Assembly (NCBI GenBank): GCA_036785705.1
Contig: JAWUZG010000015.1
Location: 2,371,001-2,435,000 of the forward strand
Source of the DNA: Acanthornis magna
Taxonomy: Eukaryota > Chordata > Aves > Passeriformes > Acanthizidae
Direction: 5' to 3'
DNA: 64,000 nt
Below, one piece after another: positions 38,156 through 52,128 of the stretch. The notes under the pieces were generated by a model. It was not told the DNA's origin, made no database searches, and saw nothing but the letters and a program-made list of their open reading frames with translations. Position numbers and translations under genes: made by a program. The first letter of the stretch is position 1; each line of letters starts with the position of its first letter.

Positions 38156-38421
38156 TGTTGTGGGGGAAGCTTGTGGCAAATTGCAAAAATTTGGGAGAAG
38201 CATGGTGGGATTAAGAAATTTGCTTTTTGCTGTTGTGGAGAGAGATTCTACAGGCATCTAGTTCAGGTAGGAAGATAAGGCTGCCACTTCTTAGCCTGGC
38301 TATCAGAATAGGATCTTAGTTAATTGCTCAGAAATAGATGGAATTTTTCTTTTATGGGAACTCAGTACAAAACAGAAGCTTGGAAACTTAAACTGCAGTT
38401 TCCTGGCAGTACATGTCCACA
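38156..38421 (+). repeat. Unclassified repeat, copy 2 of a diverged pair
   Basis: It is the partner of 36267-36548 in the same orientation, 1.9 kb downstream and about 16 bases shorter through small deletions. Its left end coincides with the end of the CR1 element. This suggests either that CR1 inserted at its edge or that the alignment simply runs out there. Confidence 0.75.
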
Positions 38422-39512
38422 GGACACAGTAATGAAAGTACACAGTAATGGAAGCAGGAATTGCATCTCCAAGCTAAATATTTCTGTATAAATTGACCTT
38501 GGCTCTTTCTGCTCCCTTCATTGCCCTTTAATATTTTAAAAAGGAAGTAAATACCACTGAAAAATCATTTGTTGTATTGAATGCTGTTCCCCCGGATACC
38601 TCTCATCAGATGGAAACTTTGATTCCAAAGATATTAGGGAGGAGGAAAATGTTTATGTTGCTGTTTTACAGCAAGGCAAATCGAGTACAAGGACATTATC
38701 TGTAATATATGTATAATTGCACAAGGAAATGATTTAGAGAAAATGTATTTAAAGATGATCATGAATCAAGGTCTTCCCCTCCCCCAGCCCCTTATGATAC
38801 TTCGCTGTTAATTAATTCTTTCAGACTTAAGGATATTGCAGTTCTCTGTCTGCTCCTGGTTCTGCAGGAAAATCAAAGCACTCTGACTCACCACGCTTGT
38901 ATTCGGTGATCTCAGGTGAGAATGGAATCTTGTCTTTTTTAGCTAACTTCAGCTTTCCTCGGTGACAAAGCACTGAATGTTGTTGATGTCCCACTGAAAT
39001 CATGCAGTTTGTGAGAGAAGTGTGCTCCTGTCTCAGAGCTTTCCATACCCACAGGGATTTCTGCCTTGGGGGATGCTCCAGCAGGGAGCAGGTGAATCTT
39101 TGGCACTGTGTTTGGTCAGGGATTTGGAGGCTCAGGCGCCCTGTTCCAAACTTTATCCTCATCTTGTTTTAGTTAAATTAACTTGGGCAAATTAATTTTT
39201 TCCATGTCTCACTTAAGTCTATTGGAAGTAGCATCTGTGTTTCTTTTCGATCCCTCAGGAGTTTGGGGGAGCTTAATGAGCACTTGTGAAATATTTGGTG
39301 CTCTCCTGATGAAAGGTGATCTGAGGGCAGTGTGTTTTCAGGTTGGCTCCCGTTTGTCAATAGTATCAAATGATAACTTCTCTGGGTTTGTTTGGATCTT
39401 GGCTGTCATCCATGAACATGTGTTGAATAAAATCAGTGGAGCTACTTCTTTTTCACCTTCCAAAATCTCACGAACCCTAAATGGTGCCAGTTGTTTCTTG
39501 CAGGGAGAGATA
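38422..39512. other. Intronic DNA, nothing recognised
   Basis: AT-rich to balanced sequence without a recognised exon, repeat or RNA gene. Confidence 0.4.
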
Positions 39513-39677
39513 ATGGAATCATGGAATGGTTTGGGTTGGAAGGGACCTTAAAGACCTTGTTCCACCCCTGCCATGGCCGGGACACCTTCCACTGTCCCAG
39601 GCTGCTCCAAGTCCTGTCCAACCTGGCCTTGGACACTTCAGGGATCCAGGGGCAGCCACAGCTTCTCTGGGCAACCT
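39513..39677 (-). mobile_element. CR1 retroposon 3' fragment, antisense
   Basis: On the plus strand it begins with the reversed terminus TGGAATCATGGAATGG and GGGTTGGAAGGGACCTT. It runs through CCCTGCCATGGCCGGGACACC and AACCTGGCCTTGGACACTTC, and ends at GCTTCTCTGGGCAACCTCC. The 3' end is at the left, so the element is on the minus strand. Frames on both strands across it are by-products. Confidence 0.95.
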
Positions 39678-42600
39678 CCTTTATTCCTTTCAATAGACAT
39701 GGATAAAATCCACATGAACCTCTCCTTGCATGTCAGGTGCTCCATCCCTTCATTATTTGCTGGATTTGCACCAGGACATCCATGTCTGCCATGCAATACT
39801 GTTGTCTCCGTGTCTGTTTTAATTCTCTCTGCACAGATCAGGCCTAACTCAAAACCTCTTCGGACTGTCACATTTTTCTCTGTGTGTATTTTTACATATA
39901 TATGTATATTTTAGGATTTATTTGGAGATAGCTGATGCACAGGGCAGGATTTCCCAGGTGATTCTTGCTTGATTAAATTTCAGTCTGTGCTTCATCAAAT
40001 ATTTGGCTTTGCTGAATAAATTGGTGTATTATGATCATCCTGATTTACTGTCTCGGTGCTGTCCACTCCGTACAGAAAGCTAATAATCAGTGTGTCAGTA
40101 GCTGTTATACTTTCATTTAAGGGAAAACATACTAATTCTTTTTTGAGACAACATACAAGAGGAGAGATTTATGGTTTTTTTGTGCAACACTGACTTGTCT
40201 AGCATGTTTCTTGCTAGAAGCTGAGGTTTGTTTGGTTTTTTTTAAATGCTTCTTAAACAATTTATTTGTTGAGTTGTTTTTTGAGAGCTGAGCTTTTAAT
40301 ACTTGGCTTTGTTCAAGTCTGGAGGGTATCCCTGCCGTCCTGGTGGCTTGGACACCAGGACTAGCTTAAATCCAAGCCTAGAGTGTGTTTTGAATTCTGT
40401 AAATTGAAAAAAGGCCAAGTCAGTTTTTTCTCCTGTGGTGTGTGGAATGGGTTGGGGCTGTTTGTGGTTTAACTCACTAAGCACATTTATGGGGAGTGGT
40501 GCTACCAAGTGTAATGCTGCATGCTTGACACATCCAAAATCCTTTTTCTGCCAGCGCTCTCTTTCAAGCTTATTTTTGCATTTGTTCACGTCTTAATATA
40601 ACATAGCAGACTTTGCAGGAAAAAGAGGAGGGTTTTTCCATTGATGGAGCTAAACTGGAGAACTCAGATTCCTGCTGTGTGTTGTGGATCAGGGCTGTCT
40701 GCCCAAACCCTCCTGGTTAGTCTGGGCTGGGATCATTTGCTCCTGTGCGTGTCCGTGTGGGGCTCCACTGGCACCTCTGGTTCCCATCAGGGGTTTGGCA
40801 GTGCTGCTGTCTGTCTGCTTGGACCAATCCTGTTCAATTCAATGATTTTTCAATATTACTCTGCCTGCTTCCAGCAGTCTGTGAACTGCAAGTGCTGCGA
40901 GTAACAAGTTTGATGGTGTTTGAAATGTGTGCATTAAACAGGGCAAGAGAGAGCTCCTGGGCTCTGAATTGCCCTGCTTTAGTGAGGAAAGACCTGAGCA
41001 TTTCTCTGGGCTGGTCCATGCCCCTGAGCTCAGGTTGGTGTAGTTCTCACCTTGCCTTGAGTCTGAAGGAACTCCTGGTTTAGGATGGCTCTGTTCTGGC
41101 TGAGCTGATGGCTGAGGCTCCTCTCTTCCGCTCTGGCTGCCTCTTTGGCTCACCTTGGAGGAGTCCCAAGGACATGGCCAGGGTCAGCCTCAGTGGTGTC
41201 ACAGCTGAGCTCAGGCACTGTGCAGGTGGATGTAAAAATGGGGCATTTACCTCTTTTTTTCAGAGGGAGTGGGGAGACAGGGAGAAGATGTCAGTTTTCA
41301 CTGTGTTCTTGCAGCACTACTTACTTTTTTGGGGGAAAATTTCAAATGTTATATTCCAGGATGTTGGAATTGAAATGGAGTATTTTACTGATGACTAAAA
41401 TCTGAATTGATACTCCAACACTTGTAGAGGAGCCACCTTCAGCGGAAAGCATGGAAACCCTTTGCTGCAATTCAGAGCAAAACGTTACTTTGGAACGAAC
41501 AATTAAAATCTATTGATTTTTAACTTGGAGGCATTAAAGTAAGGAAGTTTAGTGTCAGCTGTTAAATTGCTTTCTCTTAACAATTCCCTGTTTTGTCATA
41601 CAGATAAAGCCTTACATGTAGAGCTGACTGCTTTTTCCTTTCCCCCAGGACCTTCCTCCAAACCCCTGTGCTGAGCTGTGGGTAAGCACAGGCTGAAAAT
41701 TGTCAGAGTTACCAATGGGTGTAGAAATATTTCTGAATTGGGCAGTAAGAGAAGTGCTTCTGTGAATTCTCTGCCAGCTTTGGGAACCAGGTGAACTTTG
41801 ACAGGAGTTTCTGTCAGGCTCGCCTGCTCCATGTGCATCCCATCCCTGCCCTCTGTATTTTGTACTGGGGGAAAAAATACCGAGTTGTGAATTTTCTCAC
41901 AAGTCAGAGTTGAGTCAAATGATGCCCTTGGGTTTTTTCTTTGAGTTAAAGGATATCAGTCTGCACAAAATCTCTCCACACAAGCTGGTGATCCTGAGCA
42001 AAGCTGGGAATAACCTCCCTGCTCCAGCAAAACCACGTGGAAAATATTTTACCATCTCAAAAAAAAGAAACTTATATGAACAAATTTTCGGTCTTGGGAT
42101 TGATTGTATCCCCCCCTGACCCATACTTTTTAGGGTTTAAAACTTAAAATAATGTAGTTGCCTGCAATTCAAACAGTCTGCTCTGCACTCCTGCATTTGA
42201 CTCTAAATGCTGCAGATTTTTGTCTTTATTTTGCAATCCTAAAGGTTCTAGAGTGTGCATTTTTATCCACTTGTGCACATATTCTAATACAGAAGGGGGG
42301 ACAGAAGGCTTCTGGGGGGGGTGTCTAGAAGATAGTTCTTTTAATTCTAACAAAGCTGAAAAGCTGATAAGCAGTCCCACAAGTAAATGCTGTGATTTTG
42401 GCTTGAATTTCTCTGGTATGACTGATTAAAAGTAAATGACAGTGTTTTTAAAAAAAAGGAGTTGGTGGAAAGATATATTTTCATATATGGACTAAAGTAA
42501 TTTCAGGTATGGTAATTTCCAGTATAGCAAGAAGGATGATTAAGGAAAGGCTTGGGGAGGAGATGAATGTTTAGATTTGAAAAAAAATTAAAAATCTGGT

Positions 42601-45600
42601 TTTCTGATGTATTTGACTTTCGTTGATGCTGCTCACAGATAAAACATCAGCAGCTGAATTTTGGCTGTGCCTTCAGCTGTATAGAGGAGACACTGAGGCA
42701 CCTTTTGTAAAGGTTTGTGCATTACCAACTGAACAGCTGTGCTCTAGGATCTGTCTCAAAGCCCAGGTGTGGAGAAGTTCCTGCTCACCTGTTGGAGCTG
42801 CCCCACAGCCATCCCCTCCTTCCAGTTCTGTAGGACCAGATGAGTCCTGGCGTTTTTAAGCCATCTTTCATCTTGTGATGCTCTGTGAGCGTGGGATCTG
42901 TGTTTGCAGACCTTTGACAGGATTATTACCCACATTTCAGCTGACAGATGGTTCCCTGGGAGGAGGTGAAGGGGTTTAAGTTCAAGTCCCAGCAGGGACA
43001 GGGACTTTGCTCCGCTCTGATTGCAGATCCTCACACTCCGTCAATATTTGGTGGTTCTGCTTCTCATCTGTTGGAATATTGCCCTTCTCAGGAAAGCAAA
43101 CATTTGCTCTTCCCTCCTTTCAATATTGGGCTGTGAGGGAAAGGTGGTGATTACTGCTTCATACCAAGGGTCTAAAAGGCATCGAAGTGCTGCTGGTTTG
43201 TTTTTCTTAAATGCCAACTTGTTTTTCTGCTTGGATTGCTGAAAATAATGTGGTGTGTGTGTAAGTGTTCTGTAACATGTGCAGATGGAGGCCCTGACTA
43301 ACTGTGAGGTTTGGGGAGTATCTTGGCCCTGAACTAAGAGGATTAATCATATGTAGGAAGTTGTTCCTGTAGTTTTACTTTTGCCAAATGTAAAGCTTCT
43401 CTGGCACATACGGTATCATATTTGGGCTGATGTCCAAAAATAAAAAATGGTCAATAACGATTGCCAGTTACTCTGGCAAGGAACCAATTATCCCATTCTG
43501 TTTCCATCCCTCTGTGCACATGTCAAAAAATAATCACTCACCCATGATCCCAATCAACTCTCTCTGATTAAACATATGTGTGCTGAAAGCTTTGAAACTC
43601 TAAGTGGTAGCAAATATCAAAATGCCTTTACTCATTTGGATTTCTTTCCATCTGTTAAAATACCTATTGAGGCCTTAAACTGTTTGATTACACTTAGAGT
43701 TGACTATGGAAAATCAGTTACACATGGCATGGGCTGATCCATATTGATGCTGAAATACCTATGCACTGTATAAACTGTGTAATAGCACTGGGAAAGTGTC
43801 TCAGTGGTGAATAATGGGATGCTGGGCTGCAATAATGGGATTTCTGCCTGTTTCAGAGCTGCTCAACTTTGAAAGTTGTACAAAGTGACTTTGCAGTTGT
43901 CCTTGTTTGTGAGCAGATTTATAATAAGCTGTTCTGCATGCCAATTATGCGTGCTCGAGACTTTCAGATAAAGCCAAGATTAAAAGAATTATTTTCTAAA
44001 CAGTCAATAGATATAGTAATGGGTGTTGATAGAGATGATTTTTGGGGCTGGAGTGGTTTTAGTGGTATTTGTGTGGGCTGTGTGTTCCCAGCATTGCCTG
44101 TGGATTCCCCAGCCCACGATGATGCTCCAAAACAATGCTGGCTTTGTCACTTTGGTCCATGTCACCTGCAGCATCAGGTTGGCTCCTGGGCTCTGCAGAA
44201 GAAAGAAACACCAGTTTTGTTTGGAAGTCGTGCAGCCACAGAATCTGTTTTCCCACGTACGTGCCCTGTGCTGCAGGAAAATACAGCGAAAACTGCGGTG
44301 ACACCAGCGGGGTGTTCCTAGGGAGCCTTGTCCTTGTTCCCCACTGCTCTACACGTTAGGACATCAAACATTGTGCCACACAGCTTTGGTTTTGATCACG
44401 AGTTTTCCTTGGAGTGTTCAAGAGCAGATGTGCCTTTAGTTTAGGAGTTAACATGTGGATGTTGGGAGAGCTGCTGGAGTATGAGGCTGAGGCTGCAGTT
44501 TGCCAGGAGCACGATTTAATGTTAAATGTAAATGCAGGGCTGCAGATGGCATCCTCGGGTTTCAGGCATATGAATTCAAGCTGTTGCTGAGCTGGGTTTG
44601 AATTATCTCCCACCGTGGAAAAGCTGAGCTGCACGAATTGGACCTTGGGTTTGTCTTTGTTCGGAGGAGAACAGATTGCTTATTTAATGACTGACAGCAT
44701 TTTGCACTGAGAAAACCCCAAGTTCTCACAAAGTTCCAGGTGCAAGGTGCCCGGGCTGTGACAGATTTTTCTTGTTGTTCTGCTTTGTTTACCTGATTCC
44801 AGCCATGTTGTATTTCATGCATCAGTAATCGCCTAATTTGTAAGGATCCTGCACTTCCGTGAACTTTCTGTGCTCAACCAAACGAAATTTGTCTCTTTTT
44901 TAAAAAGAAAGTTCTGCTTTCTACTGATTCTCTCAGAAAACAAAGAGGGTTATAAATAGTAGTATTCCACCCATTGGCATTTAGTTTTTTCTGTTGGATA
45001 TGTTGGTTTTTTTACAGTCCTTGCTGCAAATTGTTGCTGGGCAGCATTAGCAGCTGTTCCTCCTGGCATATCTTTTTAGTAGAGTATGACACCATCAATT
45101 TAGTAAATCTTTTATTGAGATTTTTATTGAGAAAAGTGTTGAATATGAAAGTTATGATACTTCAGTTTGACACACTCTTGAATTTAGTAAAATTCTTTTC
45201 TGTGCTGTACTAAAGCTGAGCTGTTGATATTTGTTTTACTGTCTTTTCTAGTGCTTATATAATCGAGGTAAGTTCATATAAATCAGTCATTTGAGACTGT
45301 GTAATGTAGAAATTTCTGTGGCTTAAAAATTGAAAGGGTTGGAAAGATGAGGCTTCTACGGCAGGTTTTGTAGCCTAAGCCTCTTGGACCCACCTTGTGC
45401 TGCTATTCTGAGATCATTTCCTACAATACACAGCATTAACATCTCAATATTAAGGGAGTTCACCTCTTAAGATCAGCCTACTTGACTTCAGTAGGGGTGA
45501 GCTTGAATGCATTAGTTCTCTGCAAAGTGAGTAATATTTATCAAATGGGTTATTCAGAGATCTTTTTTTCTGTGTCTGGTACTTCCCCTGGTGCTCTCTT

Positions 45601-48600
45601 TTGGGGGCTTCCCTATTTCTCCCTCTTTCAGTTCCCCTGGAGCTCCTGCCTGTGGTGGAATTTGGTGTTTAGGAATAACCTGGCTGTTTCCAGATGCTCT
45701 CCGCAGGCTGGTCTGATCAGTTCCTTTAACTGAGCTGCACAACCTTTGGATCCCATATATTCTATATGGCACAGCCAGGTCAGGACACACTTCTTCACTC
45801 CTCTGTGAAGAGGCAGAACAACTGAAGCCTTGTGCTGCCGGAGCTGTGCCAGGGACCTGCATCCCCATGGGAACCCTGCTCCCAGCACCTCTGTGCAGTC
45901 AAGGCGCAGCTGAATTCCACCAAGGAAGAAAAAATGCATTTAAACTGTATATTCTTGTAAATAACAATACATTTTTAATGCCTGGAGTCTGAGAATGGGT
46001 GTTCAAGTTGGACTTCATCACAGGGCACAGTTGTTTCCTCTCTGGTGTAAGGGATGTGTACGGGCACAAATGTCAGATGGTGTTAATTCCTTAATACACC
46101 AAGAACCCATTCAGTTACTGCTGTCTTGTTTCTATGGTAAAAACCTTCCACATAACAGAATTTGGAAAAAAAAATGGTAGAAGTAATTTTCTTTTATTGG
46201 AAGAAGCTAGAGGGGGAATTGGATGTGTGGTTTTGTTGTTTAACTCCCTGAAAATAGTTTAGGAGTTCAACAGGAGTTATTTTCAAATTAAGGTTAAGCA
46301 AGATGTGTAAATGGTTCCTAAAGCCCCCTCTGTGCTTCATAAAAGCATAAAGCATTTTCATGTGTTGTCATTTGGCTCCTGAATTTTGCAGACCAGCCAC
46401 TCTTTGGGGCTGCTGTGTTTGGGATAGAGCTTGCTGGCCATCCTGTGAGACAGGACAAATTGCTGCAGTTGACAACATGTCCCCAATCTGAATAGGCAGA
46501 TGCCACAGTAAAAGTGATTTGTGCATGACAGAATGTGTGTGTCCAGAGGGTAATGCACAAAATAGTGGAGGAGTTTAACTTTTATTACTTTGGGGCAAGT
46601 TGGTGGCAGATGTCACTGCTCTGAGCATGGAAAACTGCACGATGTGAGTGTACTCTGTGCCAAAGGAAACTTGATGGGGCCCTGGATGACGTGATCAATA
46701 GAAAAAGAAATATGGACAGATCAATAACTTCAGATAGCTCTTCTAATTCAGAGAGAGGCACAGCATTGATTTGTAAAATAAGAGTATGGATGCAGCAGTT
46801 ACAACACGCTGTGTGTACATGTATTAGATAATAAAATCATGTGCGATGCCCTCAGCCCCAGTCAGAGGCAGAGAGTAAATCATCGAAGGGTAATGTGTGT
46901 CCCTCTGAAGCAGGAGGCTGTGGAGCATGAAAATGAACAAACTGAGAGGGAGAACAGCACCCACAGAAGGGTGTTCAGCCGTCAGGAAGATGAACAGTCC
47001 TTGCTCCACATTGTGTAGTTGTCCTGCACGATGCCATGAGGGAATTGGAAGTGTCACGCCATGCAAAAAGCAGCGTTTGCTATTGGGGACATCTCCAAAT
47101 TGCTCTCATGCAAATTCAGACAGCTGTTTTGGGAGCTATTTAATATACAAAATCTGGAAAATTCAGTTTTCCCTCCTGATCGATCCTGCTTCTTGCCAGT
47201 GCAGATATGCAAAGAGAAGTGCTGACTTTAACTGGGACTCATTGATGTCCCAGTATTTTTAAATTTATTTTGATCTTACACTTGATTCTGTTTCTGGCTG
47301 AAGTGGTGTGCCCTTTCCTAGCCTCAGTTTCCTAAATGGGCCCCTAAATGTTTTTTAGGGACAGATGTTGCCCATGGGGATCCCCTGTTAGGAGTGTATA
47401 AAGGTGGGAAATCCGACAAGATTACAGAAACAGATTTGATCCACGTAGCAGGCCTGAGGTGAACAGCAACAAATTCCTCATCTGGATGAGAAAAAGATGT
47501 CATTGTACAAAAATAACTGTTAGAAGAACAGTATTATTACAAAAAAATACAGGCCCCCCCTTGTTTTATGGCATTTCAGTGCCCCTTACACACATTCTTT
47601 TACCACTGACTATTCCTGTTGCTGTGTTTGTGGATGAGTATATCAGTTCCAACATGTGATAAATTATGCTGCTTCATGTTTGGGTGGGTGTTAAGCTAAA
47701 GCAGATGGAGTTTGTGTGTGATAAAAGGTGAGTCGTGAGCTGCCTTCATAAATCTGAACACCTCTGGACACCTGATGGAAATGGGGCATCTGAGGCCCCC
47801 GTGACACAGAATTGCTCAGGATTTAATATTGCAGCTCTTCTGGCAGTTCTCATTTTGGGTAGGCAGTGGCAATTAATAATTAAGAGCCATACATGAAATT
47901 GTGGTCTTCAGTAATATTAAAGTTTCTTTCATTTGTGCTTTTCGGAAGTGGGGTGTTATCTTCCCAAGTGCTCTGCTGTGTGTTGAGCTGAGTGTGTTCC
48001 TTGCTTGCCTTAGGGAAAATTTATAATATCAGTGAGAATGGAAAGCTGTGCTTTTCTAGCTGTTCAATGCCTTTGCTGCAGTGGTGGGGGGAATAACTGT
48101 CCTTGAAAGGGCAGGTTTTACAAAATTCTCTATTTTCTGTCAGAAAAGCTGCAAGGTGAGTGGCTGTGGGTGTGTGTGCTATACAGGTGTGTGTTCTGTC
48201 TGTGTATTGGGGGGAAAACCCTTCAGATACTGAAATCACATGGATATAAAACTTTTCCTGTCCACCCACGTAGGACCAGACCCTGTGTAGGCTCAAAGGT
48301 CACCCAGTGTAAGTGCTGTTGTTATGTTGTAAATGAATAGAAATGAGAAAGCTCAGCCCCACGTGGGGCTGCTCCTTTGTGCAGACAGGGAGGAATTCCT
48401 GTCCCTTTGCAAAGGTGGTGAACACTCTGCTCCTGCACCTTTGCAGAACAAGCACCTGTGGGAGCCCCTGTGAGACCCTCCTGAGCAGAAACTCTGCTGA
48501 GGAGTTGCAGCCCTCTCTGCCTGTGCTGGCATTGGGAAAGCCTAAAACAAAATAATCCTTCCAAAGCAACTTCTAAATAAGCAGCTTTGGTTATTCAGCC

Positions 48601-51388
48601 TCCTTCCTGTGCATCTAAATGATGTGTTGTCAGAGATAATGTTGTAGAGAGATGTTGTGGAGTATTATAAAAATGTTATCGAATTAAAATGCAAGCACGA
48701 TCCAGCCCAAGCCATTCTATAAATATCTTATTATGAAAGGCTCAGAGATGTTTCTCTTAGCAAATTTAAAATAATCATTAGAATCCTTCAGCAGATTGCT
48801 GTTAATTGGATTGAGAATTAAACAGCTTTGTATGAGTGCAAAGTTAATTAATAGCTCATTACTTTTTAATAAGGCAAATTCACTCGGAAATAAAAGAGAT
48901 GCCATGGAGTTTACCACAGATTTGAGATGAGATTGGGAATATCAGCCATTCTTTGTGGGAGAAAAGATTTATAATTAAGCTGCCAAGGTTGGCTGGCGGT
49001 GAGGGAGATGGGAAGGACCAGAATTGGTTTTTGACTCCTGAGATGAGAAAGTGAGGTTTTGAGGTCCCTTGGGGTACCCTGTGCTGTGGTAAGGCACCGG
49101 GCACAGCCTCCTGACCCTCCACTTCTGGGAAGCTCTGGAGAGCACTGTGGAGCAATCATGGGGATCTAAGGTGTCCCAGAGCATTGTGTAGTTAAATCAA
49201 ATATCTGGGAAAAAAAAATTCTCTTCAAAAGTGCTTCCTACATAACAAAATGTTTGTGGCTTTTTCCCCTTCCTTGACAAGTACTTACCTCTCCCAGTCC
49301 CTTCACTAGAATCAGCTCTTCACTGTGCCTCTTGCTCCCTCCTTTCTCATCCCCCACATCCTCTGCCTGCTTCCATCTCTTTTCCACGTCCATTGAACTC
49401 CGCAGACCTCTCACAGCTCAGCTGTGCTGATTTATCTTCTTACATTGGGGGATTAAGGAGCTGCACCTCAGCCTTTGTCTGCGCCTCCTTTTGTGTGTGC
49501 CTTGCCAGCTGTACTCGGGGAATATTTTGTGCCGGTGATCCCAAAGGAGGACTGGAAAACCAAAATAGCTGAATATTGGAGAGTGAGAGGATGTCTTCCC
49601 CATGAAGGAAATGTGGGAATGGTCCCTGCCCTGTGCTGAGCAGGTGCCACCTCATGCCAAGGGAAATGCCCTGTGGAAGTTTGAAGGAATTTCGTCAGTC
49701 CTTCCCCTTGCTGGTATTTAGGACGTTTTTATGGAACGGATCCTATTAATATATCAAGGACTCTTATCACAGTCAACATGGATTTATGGATGAATTGCAT
49801 CAGTTTAATTATTTATTAATTAATTTCTATATCAGCTATGCAATTATTTCACCTAGGGTTGATGCCAACCTGACAGCGCTGTGATTGCTCAGGTCATTTA
49901 ATTTGTCCTTTAAAAACATAAAAAACCCCTCCTCTGGAAAAAAAAAAAAAAAGCAAAACCCAAACCTTCCACTGCGTATCTCCTTTAGGCTAAGTCATAG
50001 TGTTTGGTTTTTACTCAGTACACAGAAGTAAATCGCAAAACTTCTTTATATCTATTTCTCTTCTTCTGCAAACACACCACAGATTTTGGAACTTCATGTG
50101 CTCTAGAGCTGTGTTTCTCCCCCCTTTGCAGGGGCAGCAGGGATCTTCCCATTCAGTGGATGAATTTAAAATCTCACTTTTCTGGATGCATAAATTCAGA
50201 AATCTGTTTTCTGTCGCCTTCCTCTTTATTTTCTTGTTTGGCTACAGTTAGGAAAGTGGCTTCCAGTCATGTTGAAATAAGATAATATTTTGTACCTCTT
50301 ATTAAACCTGCTTGCTTTTGAAAATCAATTTTTTTCCCTTTCCCCTCTGTGAAGTCAGGATACAGTCGCCATCTGCTATCCTCCCTTCCACCTTTTTTCC
50401 CTCCCCTATAAAATACAACTATAAAACTCAGCCAAGTGAGAGTCTATGACGATGGCGACAAAGAAATCTTTGTTTCCTGATCCATTTTGAGGGAGGGAAG
50501 TGCCCTTTGTGTCACCATGCCATGGCCAGGTCCTGCGGGCTCCTGAGCCAGAGCAGCCCCTCGGTTCACAAGTTGCTTTTACAAGCAATAACTGGAAATG
50601 AACCAAGAACAGAAGCTGCTTGGTTTTGTGGCTTCTTGAACCTGACTTTTGGGATGAAGTGGGAGATCAGATCTAGATTAAAAAAACCCCAGAAATGGTG
50701 CCAAGACTGGGGTGCCTAATCTTCAGGGAATATTACAGCTCCTGATAAAATCTGAGCATTAACAACTATTTTCAGAGTAAGAACAGGGGAAGTAATTGAA
50801 ATATTAAGAAGCAGTTTTGTTCTTGAATGCAAGAAAGCTTCCCCAGCATCCCCCTGTGAACTGGTGTGTCAGGTGAGGAGCTCTGCCCGCTGGTAAATCC
50901 CTGACTGGGCACTTCTGGCTGCATCCATCGCTTCAAACGCATGGCACTTGCTGTGCCAAGGGACGTCCCTTGCAGATGGACCCATCTGTGCGCTGACCCC
51001 AGAGGTCTCCAGCAAACACTGCTTTGTCATTTGAAATCTCTGCTTAGAAAAAGAGCCGGACAATACTCAGACGCTTCATCATCCCATCCCTCGGTTGAGC
51101 TGTTGCTAATATTTTGAGGAGAGTCACTGAAATCACTGGGTTAGAAATGTGGCTGAGGACTTCCAGTATCACCTGGAGAGACGGGAGGGCGGGAATACCC
51201 CAACCCCCTCTAGGCATATTTAGGAATAATTAGGTCAGAACAAATGCCTGAAATACACAGCTGATTTTTCAGCTGTTTCTAGGCTATATTTTCAGCTGTA
51301 TCTAGACTTATTTCTAGGACAGAGCACCCTGGCCCTAGGAGCTTTCTGGAGTGATGTGGAGTGTCCAGGTGATGGTCACTGTTGGTGA
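39678..51388. other. Long intronic stretch, no supported exon
   Basis: About 11.7 kb without a recognised mobile element. The longest frame (43869-44321, +, 150 codons) follows a pyrimidine tract with CAG at about 43845-43857 but has no domain I recognise and no convincing paired donor. I do not call it a gene. There is a short TA-rich patch at 39892-39911 and an A-run at 49938-49952. The part from about 43380 to 43760 is repeat-free AT-rich sequence of the kind that may hold conserved non-coding elements. Confidence 0.4.
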
Positions 51389-51497
51389 TCAAGTATCCAA
51401 GGCCAGGCTGGACAGTGGGAGGTGTCCCTGCCCATGGCAGAGGCTGGAACCTAAGTGGTCTGTAAGGTCTGTTCCAACCCAAGCCATTCAGTGACTC
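51389..51497 (+). mobile_element. CR1 retroposon 3' remnant
   Basis: About 110 bases in sense orientation: CAAGGCCAGGCTGGACAG, then GGAGGTGTCCCTGCCCATGG, GTTCCAACCCAAGCCATTCA and GTGACTCC. Internal bases are missing relative to the other copies, for example between GGACAG and TGGGAGG. It lies only 41 bases before the LTR that follows. Confidence 0.88.
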
Positions 51498-51538
51498 CAG
51501 GATCCAAGCCAAAACTTTGTGTTATCCAATGCTTTGAG

Positions 51539-52128
51539 TGCAGAAGTGATTCGCCCCAAGCAGGCCCAGAGACACTTCAGAGACACAGTCAGAGCAGTGG
51601 GGATTTGCTTTATTCGGTGTGCCAGGTGTGGGGATTCACTCCTCCAAACACACACACCCCGGCACTTCCAACACACAATATTATGGGTAACAACCATGAA
51701 TATTCATCACATTCCCTGGGATAGGAGTGGTTATACAAATCATTTCTGGAAATCATTAATATCATTAGCATGTGTGCCACACATGCGCTGTGTGTCCTGG
51801 TGGTCTTTGGGGGTCTGCTCGTGATGAAGATCTGTAGTCTCCATCACAGTGCACTTTTCACCTTTCTCTCTGGAGCATGGGCAGTCCTTGGTGGGTGATT
51901 CAGGGTTTCTGTGCTGGCCTCAAACAGATTCTTGTCCCTCTTATCTTGGCAAGATAAAGGGACCTGTTTTTCTCGAATTAGAATCCATATATTCTGTCTC
52001 TCAATAGTTAACCTGAGTTACCTATTGACCACCCATTTCTCAGAAGTTCTCCTGCTGAAGCTTTGTCCTTGTAGGCAGCAAATCCCCTTGACTCCGATGG
52101 CAGCAGGATTGGGGTTTTGCCCTTAACA
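51539..52128 (-). mobile_element. Solo LTR of an endogenous retrovirus (ERV-like), minus strand
   Basis: On the minus strand the segment opens with TGTTAAGGGC (plus-strand CA at 52127-52128). It carries a TATA-like TTGTATAACC (about 51729-51738) and a CGAATAAAG polyadenylation signal (TTTATT at 51609-51614). A U5 of about 70 bases follows and ends TCACTTCTGCA at 51539. The TG...CA termini, the spacing and the absence of internal viral genes point to a solo LTR. I could not find a convincing target-site duplication, so the outer limits are estimates. Confidence 0.68.
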
